This document shows positions 1 to 7,399 of a DNA stretch of 64,000 nt, one piece after another (within the stretch, counting starts at the first letter, position 1; each line of letters starts with the position of its first letter). A model generated the notes under the pieces. The model was not told the origin of the DNA and did not search any database. It was given only the letters and a program-made list of their open reading frames with translations. This DNA comes from Gemmatimonadaceae bacterium (lineage in GTDB: Bacteria; Gemmatimonadota; Gemmatimonadetes; Gemmatimonadales; Gemmatimonadaceae). A program made the position numbers and the translations under genes. The DNA is taken from NCBI GenBank assembly GCA_036504815.1, contig DASXUN010000004.1:62001-126000 (forward strand), in the 5' to 3' direction.

Positions 1-1827
1 CCCCTGCACCTGCGGCACCGCGCGCGGCCCGGCCACCACGCGCGAGGGGCGCGACACCTGCTCCAGCGACACTTCGTAGGGCACGCTCCCCGCGCTCTCG
101 CTCACCACCACCGTCGCCTCCGCCGCATCGCGCACCGGTTCATCGCTGGGCGGCGCGGCCGCAACGCGCTGCGGCGCACTTGCCAGGCCGCGCCGGTCGA
201 GCGCCGCATCGCGGGCCGCGATGGCCGCCTGCAGCACCGTCTTGCTCACGGGCGCGGCGGCCTTGCCGCCGTAGATCGATTTCCGGGGGCTGTCGAGCTT
301 CACGAGAATCACGATCTGCGGTTCATCGGCAGGAAACATTCCCACGAAGCTCGCCATGTACTCGCCCGACACGTAGTGCCGGTTGCGCGCAACCTTGGCC
401 GTTCCCGTCTTCCCTGCGACCTCGAACGTCGCCAGCGACGCGCCGGCGGCGGTGCCGCTCTCCGTCACGCCCTTGAGCAGGGTGCGCATGGTCCGCGCCG
501 TCGCCGCGGTCATCACTCGGCGCACCACGCGCCGCTCGTGCCGGTACACCACCCGGCCATCGGGGGCGCGCACCTCGCGCACCAGTGCCGGCTGTAGCAG
601 CTCGCCGCCATTGGCGATCGCCGCGTACGCAGCCGCAAGCTGCAGCGGCGTCACGAGCAACTCGTAGCCCATCGCCAGCGACGCCGGCGTCTGCTGCGAC
701 CACTGACTGGGCGGCGCCAGCCGGCCCGGCGACTCCGAAGGATACGTCATCCCCGTCGGCGCGCCGAAGCCCGCGTCACGCATCAGCTCGTACTGCTCGC
801 GCGGCGACAGCCGCTGCGCGAACTGGATGATGCCGATGTTGCTCGAGAAGCGCATCACGTCGGCAAAGGTGAACGACGCCGCCTTGTGGTCATCCTCGAT
901 GAGGCGGCCGTTCAGGTCCCACTTGCCGTTGTGGCCGTCCACCACTTCGTCCACGCGCGCCCGCCGGTGATCGAGCAGCCACGCGGCCACGAACGGCTTC
1001 AGCGTCGACCCGGGCTCGTACGGCTCGGTGAGCGCCGTCGCCGCCGTCGAGCGCGGGTCGGTGCGACGGCTCGCGAGGGCGCGCACTTCGCCCGTCTGGG
1101 CGTCGAGCACCACGATGTCGCCGCCGGCCGCCCCCTGCGCCTGCACCGCGTCGGTCAGCGCGCGCTCGGCGATGTCCTGCAGTCCCGCATTGATGGTGAG
1201 CGTCACGGTGTGCCCGGGGCGCGCGGCGGCGCCGTCTTCGGACGGTGATGCGAAACGGCGCCCCTTGCTGTCCTTGAGCAGTGCCGCCGTCCCTTTCTCC
1301 CCGCGCAGCAGCGCGTCGAGCGCGAGTTCGACGCCATCCACCGGCACGCCACCGTCAGCCGTGCGGCCGATGATGCGGCGCAGCCCCTCCGACGGGGGGA
1401 GGACCCGGTTCAGCACCGGCTCCGGATGCACGCCGCGCGTGGCGGTGATCATCGCCACATCGGTGGGAAGGAAGAGGCCCGGGACTTCCACCCACTTGAG
1501 GGTCGAGTCGGTGGCGCGCGCCACCCATTCGGGCGCGACGCCCGCGCGGCGCATCAGCTTGCCCAGCTGGGCCCGATCGCGCACCTCGCGCGGCGCCACG
1601 CGCAGGCGCACCATCTCGCGGCTCTCCACCAGCACGTCACCGCTCGCATCGCGAATGGCGCCGCGCGGCGCGGGGAGCGGCGCATCCGCCACCTGCTGGT
1701 CCCGCGCCCGGGCCCGCCACCGGTCGGCGTCGAGCAGCTGCACCTTGGCCGCGCGGCCGATGACCGCCAGCGCGAAGAGCGCGAGCGCGACGTGGATCAG
1801 GCGCGGGCGGTCAGCGAACAGCGACAC
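1..1827 (-). CDS. ftsI: Peptidoglycan transpeptidase FtsI (division PBP), 3' end outside window
   Basis: Cross-links septal peptidoglycan as the transpeptidase of the divisome, anchored in the inner membrane with its catalytic domain in the periplasm. 609 codons lie in the window and the C-terminus is cut by the left edge. An N-terminal membrane segment spans about residues 10-28. A PBP dimerisation domain follows, then a transpeptidase domain with all three serine-enzyme motifs: STLK at about 274-277, an SSN motif, and KTGT at about 473-476. The visible end (VPYEV, then VPQVQG) looks like the approach to a C-terminal PASTA domain, but that part is not visible. The GTG start is chosen because it overlaps the 3' end of the ftsL-like gene by 17 bp and gives a short cytoplasmic N-terminus before the membrane helix. 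Order rsmH-ftsL-ftsI is the classic dcw arrangement. The family call is secure; FtsI rather than another class B PBP rests on context. Confidence 0.93.
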   Translation of the reverse strand, partial: MSLFADRPRLIHVALALFALAVIGRAAKVQLLDADRWRARARDQQVADAPLPAPRGAIRDASGDVLVESREMVRLRVAPREVRDRAQLGKLMRRAGVAPEWVARATDSTLKWVEVPGLFLPTDVAMITATRGVHPEPVLNRVLPPSEGLRRIIGRTADGGVPVDGVELALDALLRGEKGTAALLKDSKGRRFASPSEDGAAARPGHTVTLTINAGLQDIAERALTDAVQAQGAAGGDIVVLDAQTGEVRALASRRTDPRSTAATALTEPYEPGSTLKPFVAAWLLDHRRARVDEVVDGHNGKWDLNGRLIEDDHKAASFTFADVMRFSSNIGIIQFAQRLSPREQYELMRDAGFGAPTGMTYPSESPGRLAPPSQWSQQTPASLAMGYELLVTPLQLAAAYAAIANGGELLQPALVREVRAPDGRVVYRHERRVVRRVMTAATARTMRTLLKGVTESGTAAGASLATFEVAGKTGTAKVARNRHYVSGEYMASFVGMFPADEPQIVILVKLDSPRKSIYGGKAAAPVSKTVLQAAIAARDAALDRRGLASAPQRVAAAPPSDEPVRDAAEATVVVSESAGSVPYEVSLEQVSRPSRVVAGPRAVPQVQG

Positions 1828-2098
1828 GGGGCGAACGGCGCAGGGTGACCACCAGGCTGTCGCCGGGGATCCGCATGTGCAGGCGCTCTTCGGCGACACG
1901 CCCGAGGTGCTCCATGCTGACGGCGGTCCGGATGTCGCCGTCGAGCTTGGCGCGCTGCGCGGCGAGCGCCGCGCGCCGCGTCTCGAACTGCTCGATGGAC
2001 CGGGCGCGCGTCACGCCGAGACTGCGCCGCCAGATCACGCCGGTGGCGAGCACCACGAAGCCGGCGAGCGAGAGGAAGACGACCGTGCGTCCGCGCAT
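1811..2098 (-). CDS. ftsL: FtsL-like small division protein
   Basis: A 95-residue bitopic membrane protein lying between rsmH and ftsI, where FtsL is expected. Residues about 6-24 form one hydrophobic helix (VVFLSLAGFVVLATGVIW). The following stretch of about 45 residues is charged and helical with regular spacing (RAALAAQRAKLDGDI), consistent with the periplasmic coiled coil of FtsL, which pairs with FtsB and recruits FtsI/FtsW. The ATG lies 1 bp past the rsmH stop and the gene overlaps ftsI by 17 bp, so translation is probably coupled. Sequence similarity within FtsL proteins is low, so the call rests on topology, length and position. FtsB lies in this same window at the right end. Confidence 0.8.
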   Translation of the reverse strand: MRGRTVVFLSLAGFVVLATGVIWRRSLGVTRARSIEQFETRRAALAAQRAKLDGDIRTAVSMEHLGRVAEERLHMRIPGDSLVVTLRRSPRVAVR

Positions 2099-2099
2099 G

Positions 2100-3134
2100 T
2101 CAGTCGTCCCGCCGGAAGGCGCGCAGGTGCGCGCTGCGGGCGCGCACGTTGTGCGCCACTTCCGCGTCGGTCGCGGTGATCGGCTTGCGGGTGAGCAGCG
2201 TGCCCAAGGGGCGGCCTCGACAGGTGCAGAACGGTTGCTTCGGCGGACAGACGCACGACGACGCCCACTCACGGAAGGCCAGCTTCACGCGCCGGTCCTC
2301 CCCCGAGTGATACGCAATCACTGCGAGGACGCCCCGCGGCGTGAGTCGGTCACGCAGCGCCGGTAGGGCGCGCTCCAGCCCCGCGAGTTCGTCGTTCACC
2401 GCGATGCGCACCGCCTGAAACAGGCGGGCAAAGTCGCCCGGACCGCTGCGCGGACCAAGGACGGCGCGAATCGCGCCCACGAAGTCGTCGCTCACCGCGA
2501 ACGGGCGCCGCTCGCGTCGCCGCACCACCTCGTCCGCCAACCGCCGCCCCTTCGGTTCGTCGCCGTAGTCCTTGAAGGCGTCCGCGAGATCCGCATGCTC
2601 GGCGTAGTTGAGGAAATCCGCGGCGGAGTGCCAGGAGGAACGGCTGACGGGCGACGGGAGACGGGAGACGGGAGAGCCGTCTTCCGTCTCCCCGCCGCCG
2701 TCGGCCATCGGCCATCCGCCATCCGCCATCTCTCCGCCCCCGCGCCAATCCATCGCCCCACCAAGCGGCGCCCCCTCGCGGAACGAGAACCCGCGCGCAT
2801 CGTCGTCGATCTGGTGTGATGACACACCCAGGTCGAGCAGGATCGCGTCGAACCGCGCCGTATCGGGAAGCAGCGCGTCGACGTCGGCGTAGTTGCCGCG
2901 CACCGCATGGAACCGCCCGTCGGTGATGGCCGGCTGCAGTCGCCGCGACGCCTCGGCAATCGCCGTCCGGTCGCGGTCGATGCCCGTGACGTCCATGCCG
3001 GCGTCGAGCAGGGCCGCGGCATGGCCGCCCCCGCCGAGCGTGCAGTCGAGGGCATGCGACGCCCCCGCGAACAGGGCGAGGATCTCCTCGACCAGCACCG
3101 GCGCGTGGTAGGCGGAATCGTAGCGCGTGGTCAC
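2100..3134 (-). CDS. rsmH: 16S rRNA (cytosine1402-N4)-methyltransferase RsmH with a repeat-derived insert
   Basis: SAM-dependent methylation of C1402 in 16S rRNA. The N-terminus has the family signature HAPVLVEEIL, then LDCTLGGGGHA (SAM-binding loop), DAILLDLGVSSHQID, and later FQAVRIAVNDEL and ARSAHLRA near the C-terminus. At 344 residues it is some 30 longer than typical RsmH. The excess lies between the MDW motif and SAADFLNYAE and is encoded by heptanucleotide repeats (2646-2737), giving a MADGG-type low-complexity stretch in frame. It maps to a loop ahead of the helical insertion domain and may be tolerated, but this is inference. I chose the GTG giving VTTRYDSAYHAP; upstream in-frame ATGs would add a basic tail not seen in the family. 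First gene of the division cluster here; no mraZ is adjacent. Confidence 0.95.
   Translation of the reverse strand: MTTRYDSAYHAPVLVEEILALFAGASHALDCTLGGGGHAAALLDAGMDVTGIDRDRTAIAEASRRLQPAITDGRFHAVRGNYADVDALLPDTARFDAILLDLGVSSHQIDDDARGFSFREGAPLGGAMDWRGGGEMADGGWPMADGGGETEDGSPVSRLPSPVSRSSWHSAADFLNYAEHADLADAFKDYGDEPKGRRLADEVVRRRERRPFAVSDDFVGAIRAVLGPRSGPGDFARLFQAVRIAVNDELAGLERALPALRDRLTPRGVLAVIAYHSGEDRRVKLAFREWASSCVCPPKQPFCTCRGRPLGTLLTRKPITATDAEVAHNVRARSAHLRAFRRDD
2646..2737. repeat. Heptanucleotide repeat arrays inside rsmH
   Basis: Two 7-bp tandem arrays sit inside the rsmH reading frame. The first is about four copies of GACGGGA (first copy GACGGGC) followed by an inverted partner CCGTCTTCCGTCTCC. 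The second is four copies of GGCCATC or CGCCATC. Because 3 x 7 = 21, the peptide repeats every seven residues (ADGGWPM). The same words occur outside genes at 62.76 kb and inside ileS. Confidence 0.85.
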
Positions 3135-3265
3135 AATGACGATTGGACTGGGGCCAACTATAGACGATACACCCGACCCGTCGGAAACGGGGCGCTGGCC
3201 TCGCGCGCGGGCGCGCCCGCGCACTGGCGCACGCATGCGCGCGAGGCTCATACCCCGAAAGCAGG

Positions 3266-3291
3266 GCGGGCGGCCCGCCTGGGCCGCCCGC
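3266..3291 (-). terminator. Hairpin downstream of secreted TPR gene
   Basis: Perfect 11-bp inverted repeat, GCGGGCGGCCC and GGGCCGCCCGC, with a 4-nt loop. It lies 20 bp past the stop of the TPR gene read on the minus strand and is followed by CCTGCTTTCGG, so the U-tract is weak. It probably separates that gene from rsmH. It could act as a Rho-independent terminator or only as an mRNA 3'-end stabiliser. Confidence 0.6.
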
Positions 3292-3311
3292 TCATCAGCA
3301 GAGGACGAGAC

Positions 3312-5084
3312 TTACGGCTTGGCCGAGGCCCCGCCGCAGTACGCCTTCACCATCGACTCGGCGCCCGTCATGATCTGCGGGACGACCGGCATCAGCTGCG
3401 CCACGGCCTGCGGCGCGAAACGACCGCCCGCCGGCAGGTTCACCTGCGCCACCGAGATGTTGTCCTGCGCCAGCTTCGCGAGCTCGCACGACTTCGTCTT
3501 CGGCGCGTCGCTCACTGCGGCGACCGAGATCTGGAAGGTCGCGACGCCCAGGAGGAACTTCGCCTGGCTCTTGCGTTCCCCAGCGGGCAGCACTTCATCG
3601 GCGAACGACACCCACGGGACCACCGACTTGTTGGCTACGATCGCCGCAGCATAGTCCTCGGACGTCTTGCTCTGCTGCGCCTTGTTCAGCGCATCCTGGC
3701 CCACCTTGAAGAGGCGGTTGCCGATGCTCAGGGCGTAGCCGCCCACGGACTGGCCGTCTTCGCCGGCGGCCGTTGCCTCTCGCAGAGACGCGAGCGCGCT
3801 GTCCGCCATCTTCATCTCGTCGAACGTGCGCGCGATGAGCATGCGGATCGACGGCGCCTTCGGGTCGATCGTGAGGATCTTCCGGAAGGTCATGATCGCC
3901 TGCTGCTGCTGGCCGGTCTTGAGCTGCTCCTGCCCCAGCGCCGAGAGCAGCGTGGTGTTGGTCGGGAACTTCGCGACGCCGCGCGCCGCCATCTCGGCCG
4001 CCTTCGCGTAGGCGCTGTCGCCCTCGTAGGCGCCGATCATCTTGGTGAAGAAGGTCGTGTCCGCCGCCGAGGTGTCGATCTTCACCATCTCCTCGCCCAG
4101 CGCCGTGCCGTTGGCCACGTCCTTGGTCGCGAGATAGATGAGGAATCCCACCTTCATCAGGCGCACATCGCCCGGATTGTCCTTGATGGCCTGCGCGATG
4201 ATCGGCTTGGCCATCTCGTACTTGCCGGCCGCCGCGAGCGCGTTGACCACGTCGTCCAGCAGGCGCGTGTTGCCCGGATCGGTCGCGAGCAGGGCCACCA
4301 GCATCTCGGTGGACTTGTCCTGGTCGCCCTTGTCCTTGTACGCCTGCGCCGCGTTGGTCAGCGCAACCTTGCTCTTCGGATCGATCTTGAGGATCTCCTG
4401 CGCGATCTGGATGACCGAGTCGGGAGCGTGCTTGAAGCCCACGCGCACCTGCAGCTCGCAGAGGCGCGCCAGCGTCGCCTGCGGATAGGCCGCGATGCCG
4501 GCGTGCGCCGCCGCGATCGCGTCGTTGGCCTTGCCGTCGCGACCCAGCATGTTGCACTTCTTCTCGAACTCGAGCTGCTTGCGCGCATCCTGCAGGCTCT
4601 TCGAGAGCACAGAGGCGGCGCGCGTCAGCTTGTCGCCCTCGGCGGGCGGCAGCGGCTGCGAGAGGTCGCCGTCGCGCGTCAGCACCAGCTTGGCATGGAG
4701 CACAAAGCCGGTGGCGGTCTTCTCGACGGTCCCTTCCAGGAACTCGTCGGTGCGCAGCAGCTTCGCGAGACTGGCCAGGTCGCCCGACGACAGCGCTTCG
4801 TCGTAGGGATAGCCAGACTGCTCGACGACCTGCTTGTAGTCGGCCGACGAGATGACCGTGAGCGCACGGAACGGGATATCCGCGCCCAGACGGCTGCGCA
4901 GTTCCTCGGACGTCTGTACCGAGAGCTTCTTGTCGTTGCTCCGGAACGTCCCGACGACGAGCCGGGGGGCATTCGGGTTCGGCGTACGCGTGGCCTGCGC
5001 CTGCGCCACCGGGGTGACGCCAACGAACAGGACGGTCGCCGCAACCATCGAACGGACGATGCCAAGCCGAGCCTTCACAGTCAT
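3312..5084 (-). CDS. Secreted or periplasmic TPR-repeat protein
   Basis: Protein of 590 residues with no recognisable enzyme domain. A Sec signal peptide covers about residues 1-28 (hydrophobic core VAATVLFVGV, then AQAQA). Residues about 40-150 form a beta-rich domain of unknown family (VVGTFRSNDKKLSVQ, FRALTVISSADY). The remainder is tandem tetratricopeptide helices, e.g. LTNAAQAYKDKGDQ and LLSALGQEQLKTGQQQQA. The start after GGAGGAG is preferred over an ATG 33 bp upstream because it places the signal peptide at the N-terminus. Its N-terminal domain recalls proteins that respond to surface or stress signals, but I cannot assign a function. It is a single transcription unit ending at the hairpin 3266-3291 and lies just downstream of tRNA-Val. 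Confidence 0.85.
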   Translation of the reverse strand: MTVKARLGIVRSMVAATVLFVGVTPVAQAQATRTPNPNAPRLVVGTFRSNDKKLSVQTSEELRSRLGADIPFRALTVISSADYKQVVEQSGYPYDEALSSGDLASLAKLLRTDEFLEGTVEKTATGFVLHAKLVLTRDGDLSQPLPPAEGDKLTRAASVLSKSLQDARKQLEFEKKCNMLGRDGKANDAIAAAHAGIAAYPQATLARLCELQVRVGFKHAPDSVIQIAQEILKIDPKSKVALTNAAQAYKDKGDQDKSTEMLVALLATDPGNTRLLDDVVNALAAAGKYEMAKPIIAQAIKDNPGDVRLMKVGFLIYLATKDVANGTALGEEMVKIDTSAADTTFFTKMIGAYEGDSAYAKAAEMAARGVAKFPTNTTLLSALGQEQLKTGQQQQAIMTFRKILTIDPKAPSIRMLIARTFDEMKMADSALASLREATAAGEDGQSVGGYALSIGNRLFKVGQDALNKAQQSKTSEDYAAAIVANKSVVPWVSFADEVLPAGERKSQAKFLLGVATFQISVAAVSDAPKTKSCELAKLAQDNISVAQVNLPAGGRFAPQAVAQLMPVVPQIMTGAESMVKAYCGGASAKP

Positions 5085-5155
5085 CTCCTCCGAACGTTGT
5101 ATCCTTCTACCCGCCACGGCCGCCTAACGATCCGACAGGGCCGTCCAATTAACAG

Positions 5156-5229
5156 TGGGCGAAGAGGGACTCGAACCCCCGACTCCCTGCGTGTAAGGCA
5201 GGTGCTCTAACCAACTGAGCTATTCGCCC
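5156..5229 (-). tRNA. tRNA-Val (anticodon TAC)
   Basis: A complete cloverleaf on the minus strand. The acceptor stem is GGGCGAA with TTCGCCC and discriminator A. The D-arm contains AGCTCAGTTGGTTAGAGC. The anticodon stem CCTGC/GCAGG encloses loop CTTACAC, so the anticodon is TAC, reading GTA/GTG valine codons. The T-arm carries GGTTCGAGTCC. CCA is not encoded. It lies 24 bp after the 57-aa membrane-protein gene and may share its promoter. Confidence 0.97.
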
Positions 5230-5253
5230 GGAGCACCCCGCCTGTGCCTTGCG

Positions 5254-5427
5254 CTACCTCGCGAGAATCGCCCGCGGCACCAGCACGCAGTAGCCCAGCA
5301 CAAGCAGGATAGGGGCCACGGTCGCTCCCCCACGTGCGAGGTCGGCGTAGCCGAGAACGAGCGTCACAACCGCCGCCCCCCACCACCACACGGCCCCCGA
5401 TACCCGCCGGTCCTGTGCATTCGCCAT
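5254..5427 (-). CDS. 57-residue two-helix membrane protein of unknown function
   Basis: A short open frame with a polar start (MANAQDRRVS) followed by two hydrophobic segments: AVWWWGAAVVTLVLGYADL, and VAPILLVLGYCVLV after an ARGGAT turn. Topology therefore looks like a small helical hairpin in the inner membrane. A strong promoter (TTGACA, 17 bp, TAACCT) ends only 9 nt from the ATG, so the message would be leaderless or nearly so. The promoter also reads towards tRNA-Val. The clean two-helix pattern and promoter position support a real gene; I do not recognise the family. Confidence 0.7.
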   Translation of the reverse strand: MANAQDRRVSGAVWWWGAAVVTLVLGYADLARGGATVAPILLVLGYCVLVPRAILAR

Positions 5428-5436
5428 AAGCGATTG

Positions 5437-5465
5437 AGGTTATTCCAGTTGGGCGATGGTGTCAA
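5437..5465 (-). promoter_or_regulatory. Sigma-70-type promoter for the 57-aa gene and tRNA-Val
   Basis: Read on the minus strand: TTGACA (perfect -35), a 17-bp spacer, and TAACCT (-10, TAnnnT). The expected transcription start is about 5430, two or three nt before the ATG at 5427, implying a leaderless mRNA. This is the clearest promoter in the window. Confidence 0.75.
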
Positions 5466-5501
5466 GGAATGTCACCAAGTCGCCTTCGATGTAATCGAAT
5501 C

Positions 5502-6518
5502 CTAATCCGGCCGTCGGTCCCCCTCCTCCCCGAGGAGGGCGGCCAGCGCGCTCGCCCGCTCGCGCTCCGCCTGCGCCGCGTCCGCGATGCGCATCGCATC
5601 GAGCCGGCGCCTGTCGCGGCGCCGGCGAATGAGCCAGAGCGGTCCGACCATCAGCACCACCAGCACGGCGCCGAGGCTCACGTCGGTCACCAACGCCAGC
5701 CCGCCATACCGGCGACGCGTCGCCTTCTGCCAGTAATCCTCGAAGCCGCCGACCGTCAGCCCGAACGCCTGCCGCATGGCCATCTCCAGCGACCGGTCCC
5801 GGCGCCAGTACTCGAAGAAGAGCGTCAGGCCGCGCGTGCGGTCGAGTGCGGCCAGCTCCGCGACGGCCCGATACGAAAAGGCATACGCCGCCTGCGCCGC
5901 CGTGGCGCCACCGTAGAAGCTCGAATCCAGCGCCGGGAGTGTCGGCAGCCGTCCAAACGCGATGGCGAGCGCGAAGTTCGTCGCCAGCACGTCGTCCCGC
6001 CCCCACTCGCCGGCGGCATACGACGCGTATCCCTCGTCGAACCAGCGCGGCGGCATGTCGCCCAGCGCCTCGTGCAGCGCGAGGTGCGCCAGTTCGTGCC
6101 GCAGCACCTCCAGCGCGTCGCCTCCCTTGCCGCCGCGGTGCCCGTGCAGCACCACGCGCCGCTCGTGCGGGAAGGCGAACGCATTGCCCCACTCCGGCGC
6201 GCCGTCCCCCACCCAGCGCTGGAACTCGGCGTCGTTCGGCGCCACCCAGATCTCCACCCGAACCAGCGGGCGCGGAAGGCCGGGGAAGGTGTCGCGGGCC
6301 ACCGCCGACTCGGCGAGCGAAGCCGCCAGCCGCGCATCGGTGGGCGCGTAGTGGACGGTGAACCGGCCGCGATCCAGGCGCTGCAGCGCGTCGCTTGTTC
6401 CTTGCGCGCGCAGTGCGCCGGTGCCGGCCACCCACCCGAAGCCGCCGAGCGCAACCGCGAGCACGGCCCGGCGGGCGCCGCGCGTGCACCGCGCGAGCGC
6501 CGCGCACCGCCTGTTCAC
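5502..6518 (-). CDS. Membrane-anchored peptidase-MA-like metalloprotease
   Basis: Protein of 338 residues with an N-terminal signal sequence (AVLAVALGGFGWVAG, then ALRAQG). A domain facing the periplasm carries the zinc-protease motif HELAH (EVLRHELAHLALHEAL) followed by WFDEGYASYAAGE, where the downstream Glu is the expected third zinc ligand. A C-terminal transmembrane helix follows (LGAVLVVLMVGPLWLI) with a basic cytoplasmic tail RRRRDRRR. This architecture fits the peptidase MA family (gluzincins, PF13485-type). The substrate is unknown. The GTG start overlaps the TGA of the upstream TPR gene (GTGA), making this the last gene of the MglA/Che operon. A proteolytic or surface-processing role for that system is inferred from linkage only. 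Confidence 0.85.
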   Translation of the reverse strand: MNRRCAALARCTRGARRAVLAVALGGFGWVAGTGALRAQGTSDALQRLDRGRFTVHYAPTDARLAASLAESAVARDTFPGLPRPLVRVEIWVAPNDAEFQRWVGDGAPEWGNAFAFPHERRVVLHGHRGGKGGDALEVLRHELAHLALHEALGDMPPRWFDEGYASYAAGEWGRDDVLATNFALAIAFGRLPTLPALDSSFYGGATAAQAAYAFSYRAVAELAALDRTRGLTLFFEYWRRDRSLEMAMRQAFGLTVGGFEDYWQKATRRRYGGLALVTDVSLGAVLVVLMVGPLWLIRRRRDRRRLDAMRIADAAQAERERASALAALLGEEGDRRPD

Positions 6519-7399
6519 GGCAGGCGTGGCGGTTCCCCGCCCGCCTCCACCGTCTGCAGCACCTCGGCGCAGCGCTTGCCCCACGGGTTGAACTTGTTGG
6601 TCGTGTGGCCGGTGTTCCATGCCTGCTTCGCCTCGTCCGGCTCGCCATTGAACCAGTGGGCGCGCCCCAACTCGTAGTAGGCCTCGATCAGGTTCGGCCC
6701 GAGCGCCAGCGTCTTGCGGAAGAAGGTCTGCGCGTCCTCGTACATCTCGCGCTCCAGGTAGACGAGCCCGAGGTAGAAGTGCGCGTACAGCGTCGCCTTC
6801 TTGTCGTTGTCGAGGCGAATGGCCTTCGACAGGTGCTCGATCGCCTCGCCGAAGATGCGCTTCTTGAGGCAGATGTAGCCGACGTTGATGCGCGCGAGCG
6901 CATTGGACGGCTGGCGCATCAGCACCCTCTGGAAGTTCATCAGCGCTTCGTCGTACTTCTCCTGCAGCATCTGCGCCCAGCCCAGCAGCGCTTCGCTCTG
7001 CGGGTCGTTGGGCGAGAGTTCCAGCGCGCGCTGCAGCGCGGTCTCCGCGGCTTCGTAGTCGCCGAGCGACAGGCGGCTCCATCCCTTCTCGATGAACGTC
7101 GAGGCGCCAATGTGGTCGGCGTGCACCACCGGCTTCTCCGCCGTGAACTCGGGATGATTGGTCGCCGCATCGGCCTGCTGGGCCTTGAACTTGTCCACCA
7201 GCCGCTTCACGTCGTCCTTGAGCGTGGTCATCGCGGCCACGAGCTCGTGCAGGTCGGTGATCTCCTGCTCCAGCGTGCGGAACAGGCCGATGATCTCCTT
7301 GCGCGTGGCGTCGCGCTCGTCGGCGCCGAGGCCGGCGTCCAGCCGCTGTTCGATGGCCGCGAACTGCGCGGCCAGTTCCTTCAAGTTCGGAGCCGTCAC
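6515..7399 (-). CDS. TPR protein with N-terminal coiled coil
   Basis: Protein of 294 residues with no signal peptide, so probably cytoplasmic. Residues 1-60 are predicted coiled coil (LKELAAQFAAIEQRL, LEQEITDLHELVAAMTTL). Residues about 80-280 hold TPR units such as YEAAETALQRALELSPND, ARINVGYICLKKRIF and EAYYELGRAHWFNGEPDEA. It begins with GTG overlapping the stop of the preceding PATAN-TPR gene (GTGA) and ends in a GTGA overlap with the peptidase gene. As one of four TPR proteins in the cluster it is likely a scaffold or adaptor, but the partner is not deducible from sequence. Confidence 0.88.
   Translation of the reverse strand: MTAPNLKELAAQFAAIEQRLDAGLGADERDATRKEIIGLFRTLEQEITDLHELVAAMTTLKDDVKRLVDKFKAQQADAATNHPEFTAEKPVVHADHIGASTFIEKGWSRLSLGDYEAAETALQRALELSPNDPQSEALLGWAQMLQEKYDEALMNFQRVLMRQPSNALARINVGYICLKKRIFGEAIEHLSKAIRLDNDKKATLYAHFYLGLVYLEREMYEDAQTFFRKTLALGPNLIEAYYELGRAHWFNGEPDEAKQAWNTGHTTNKFNPWGKRCAEVLQTVEAGGEPPRLP

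Noticed and set aside
2907-5210. 767-codon plus-strand open frame
   Set aside because: Antisense to the start of rsmH and the whole TPR gene; composition is that of a high-GC shadow frame and it runs into tRNA-Val.
5440-6648. 402-codon minus-strand frame overlapping the peptidase gene
   Set aside because: The frame carrying HELAH, a signal peptide and a GTGA overlap is the real one; this is its out-of-frame companion.
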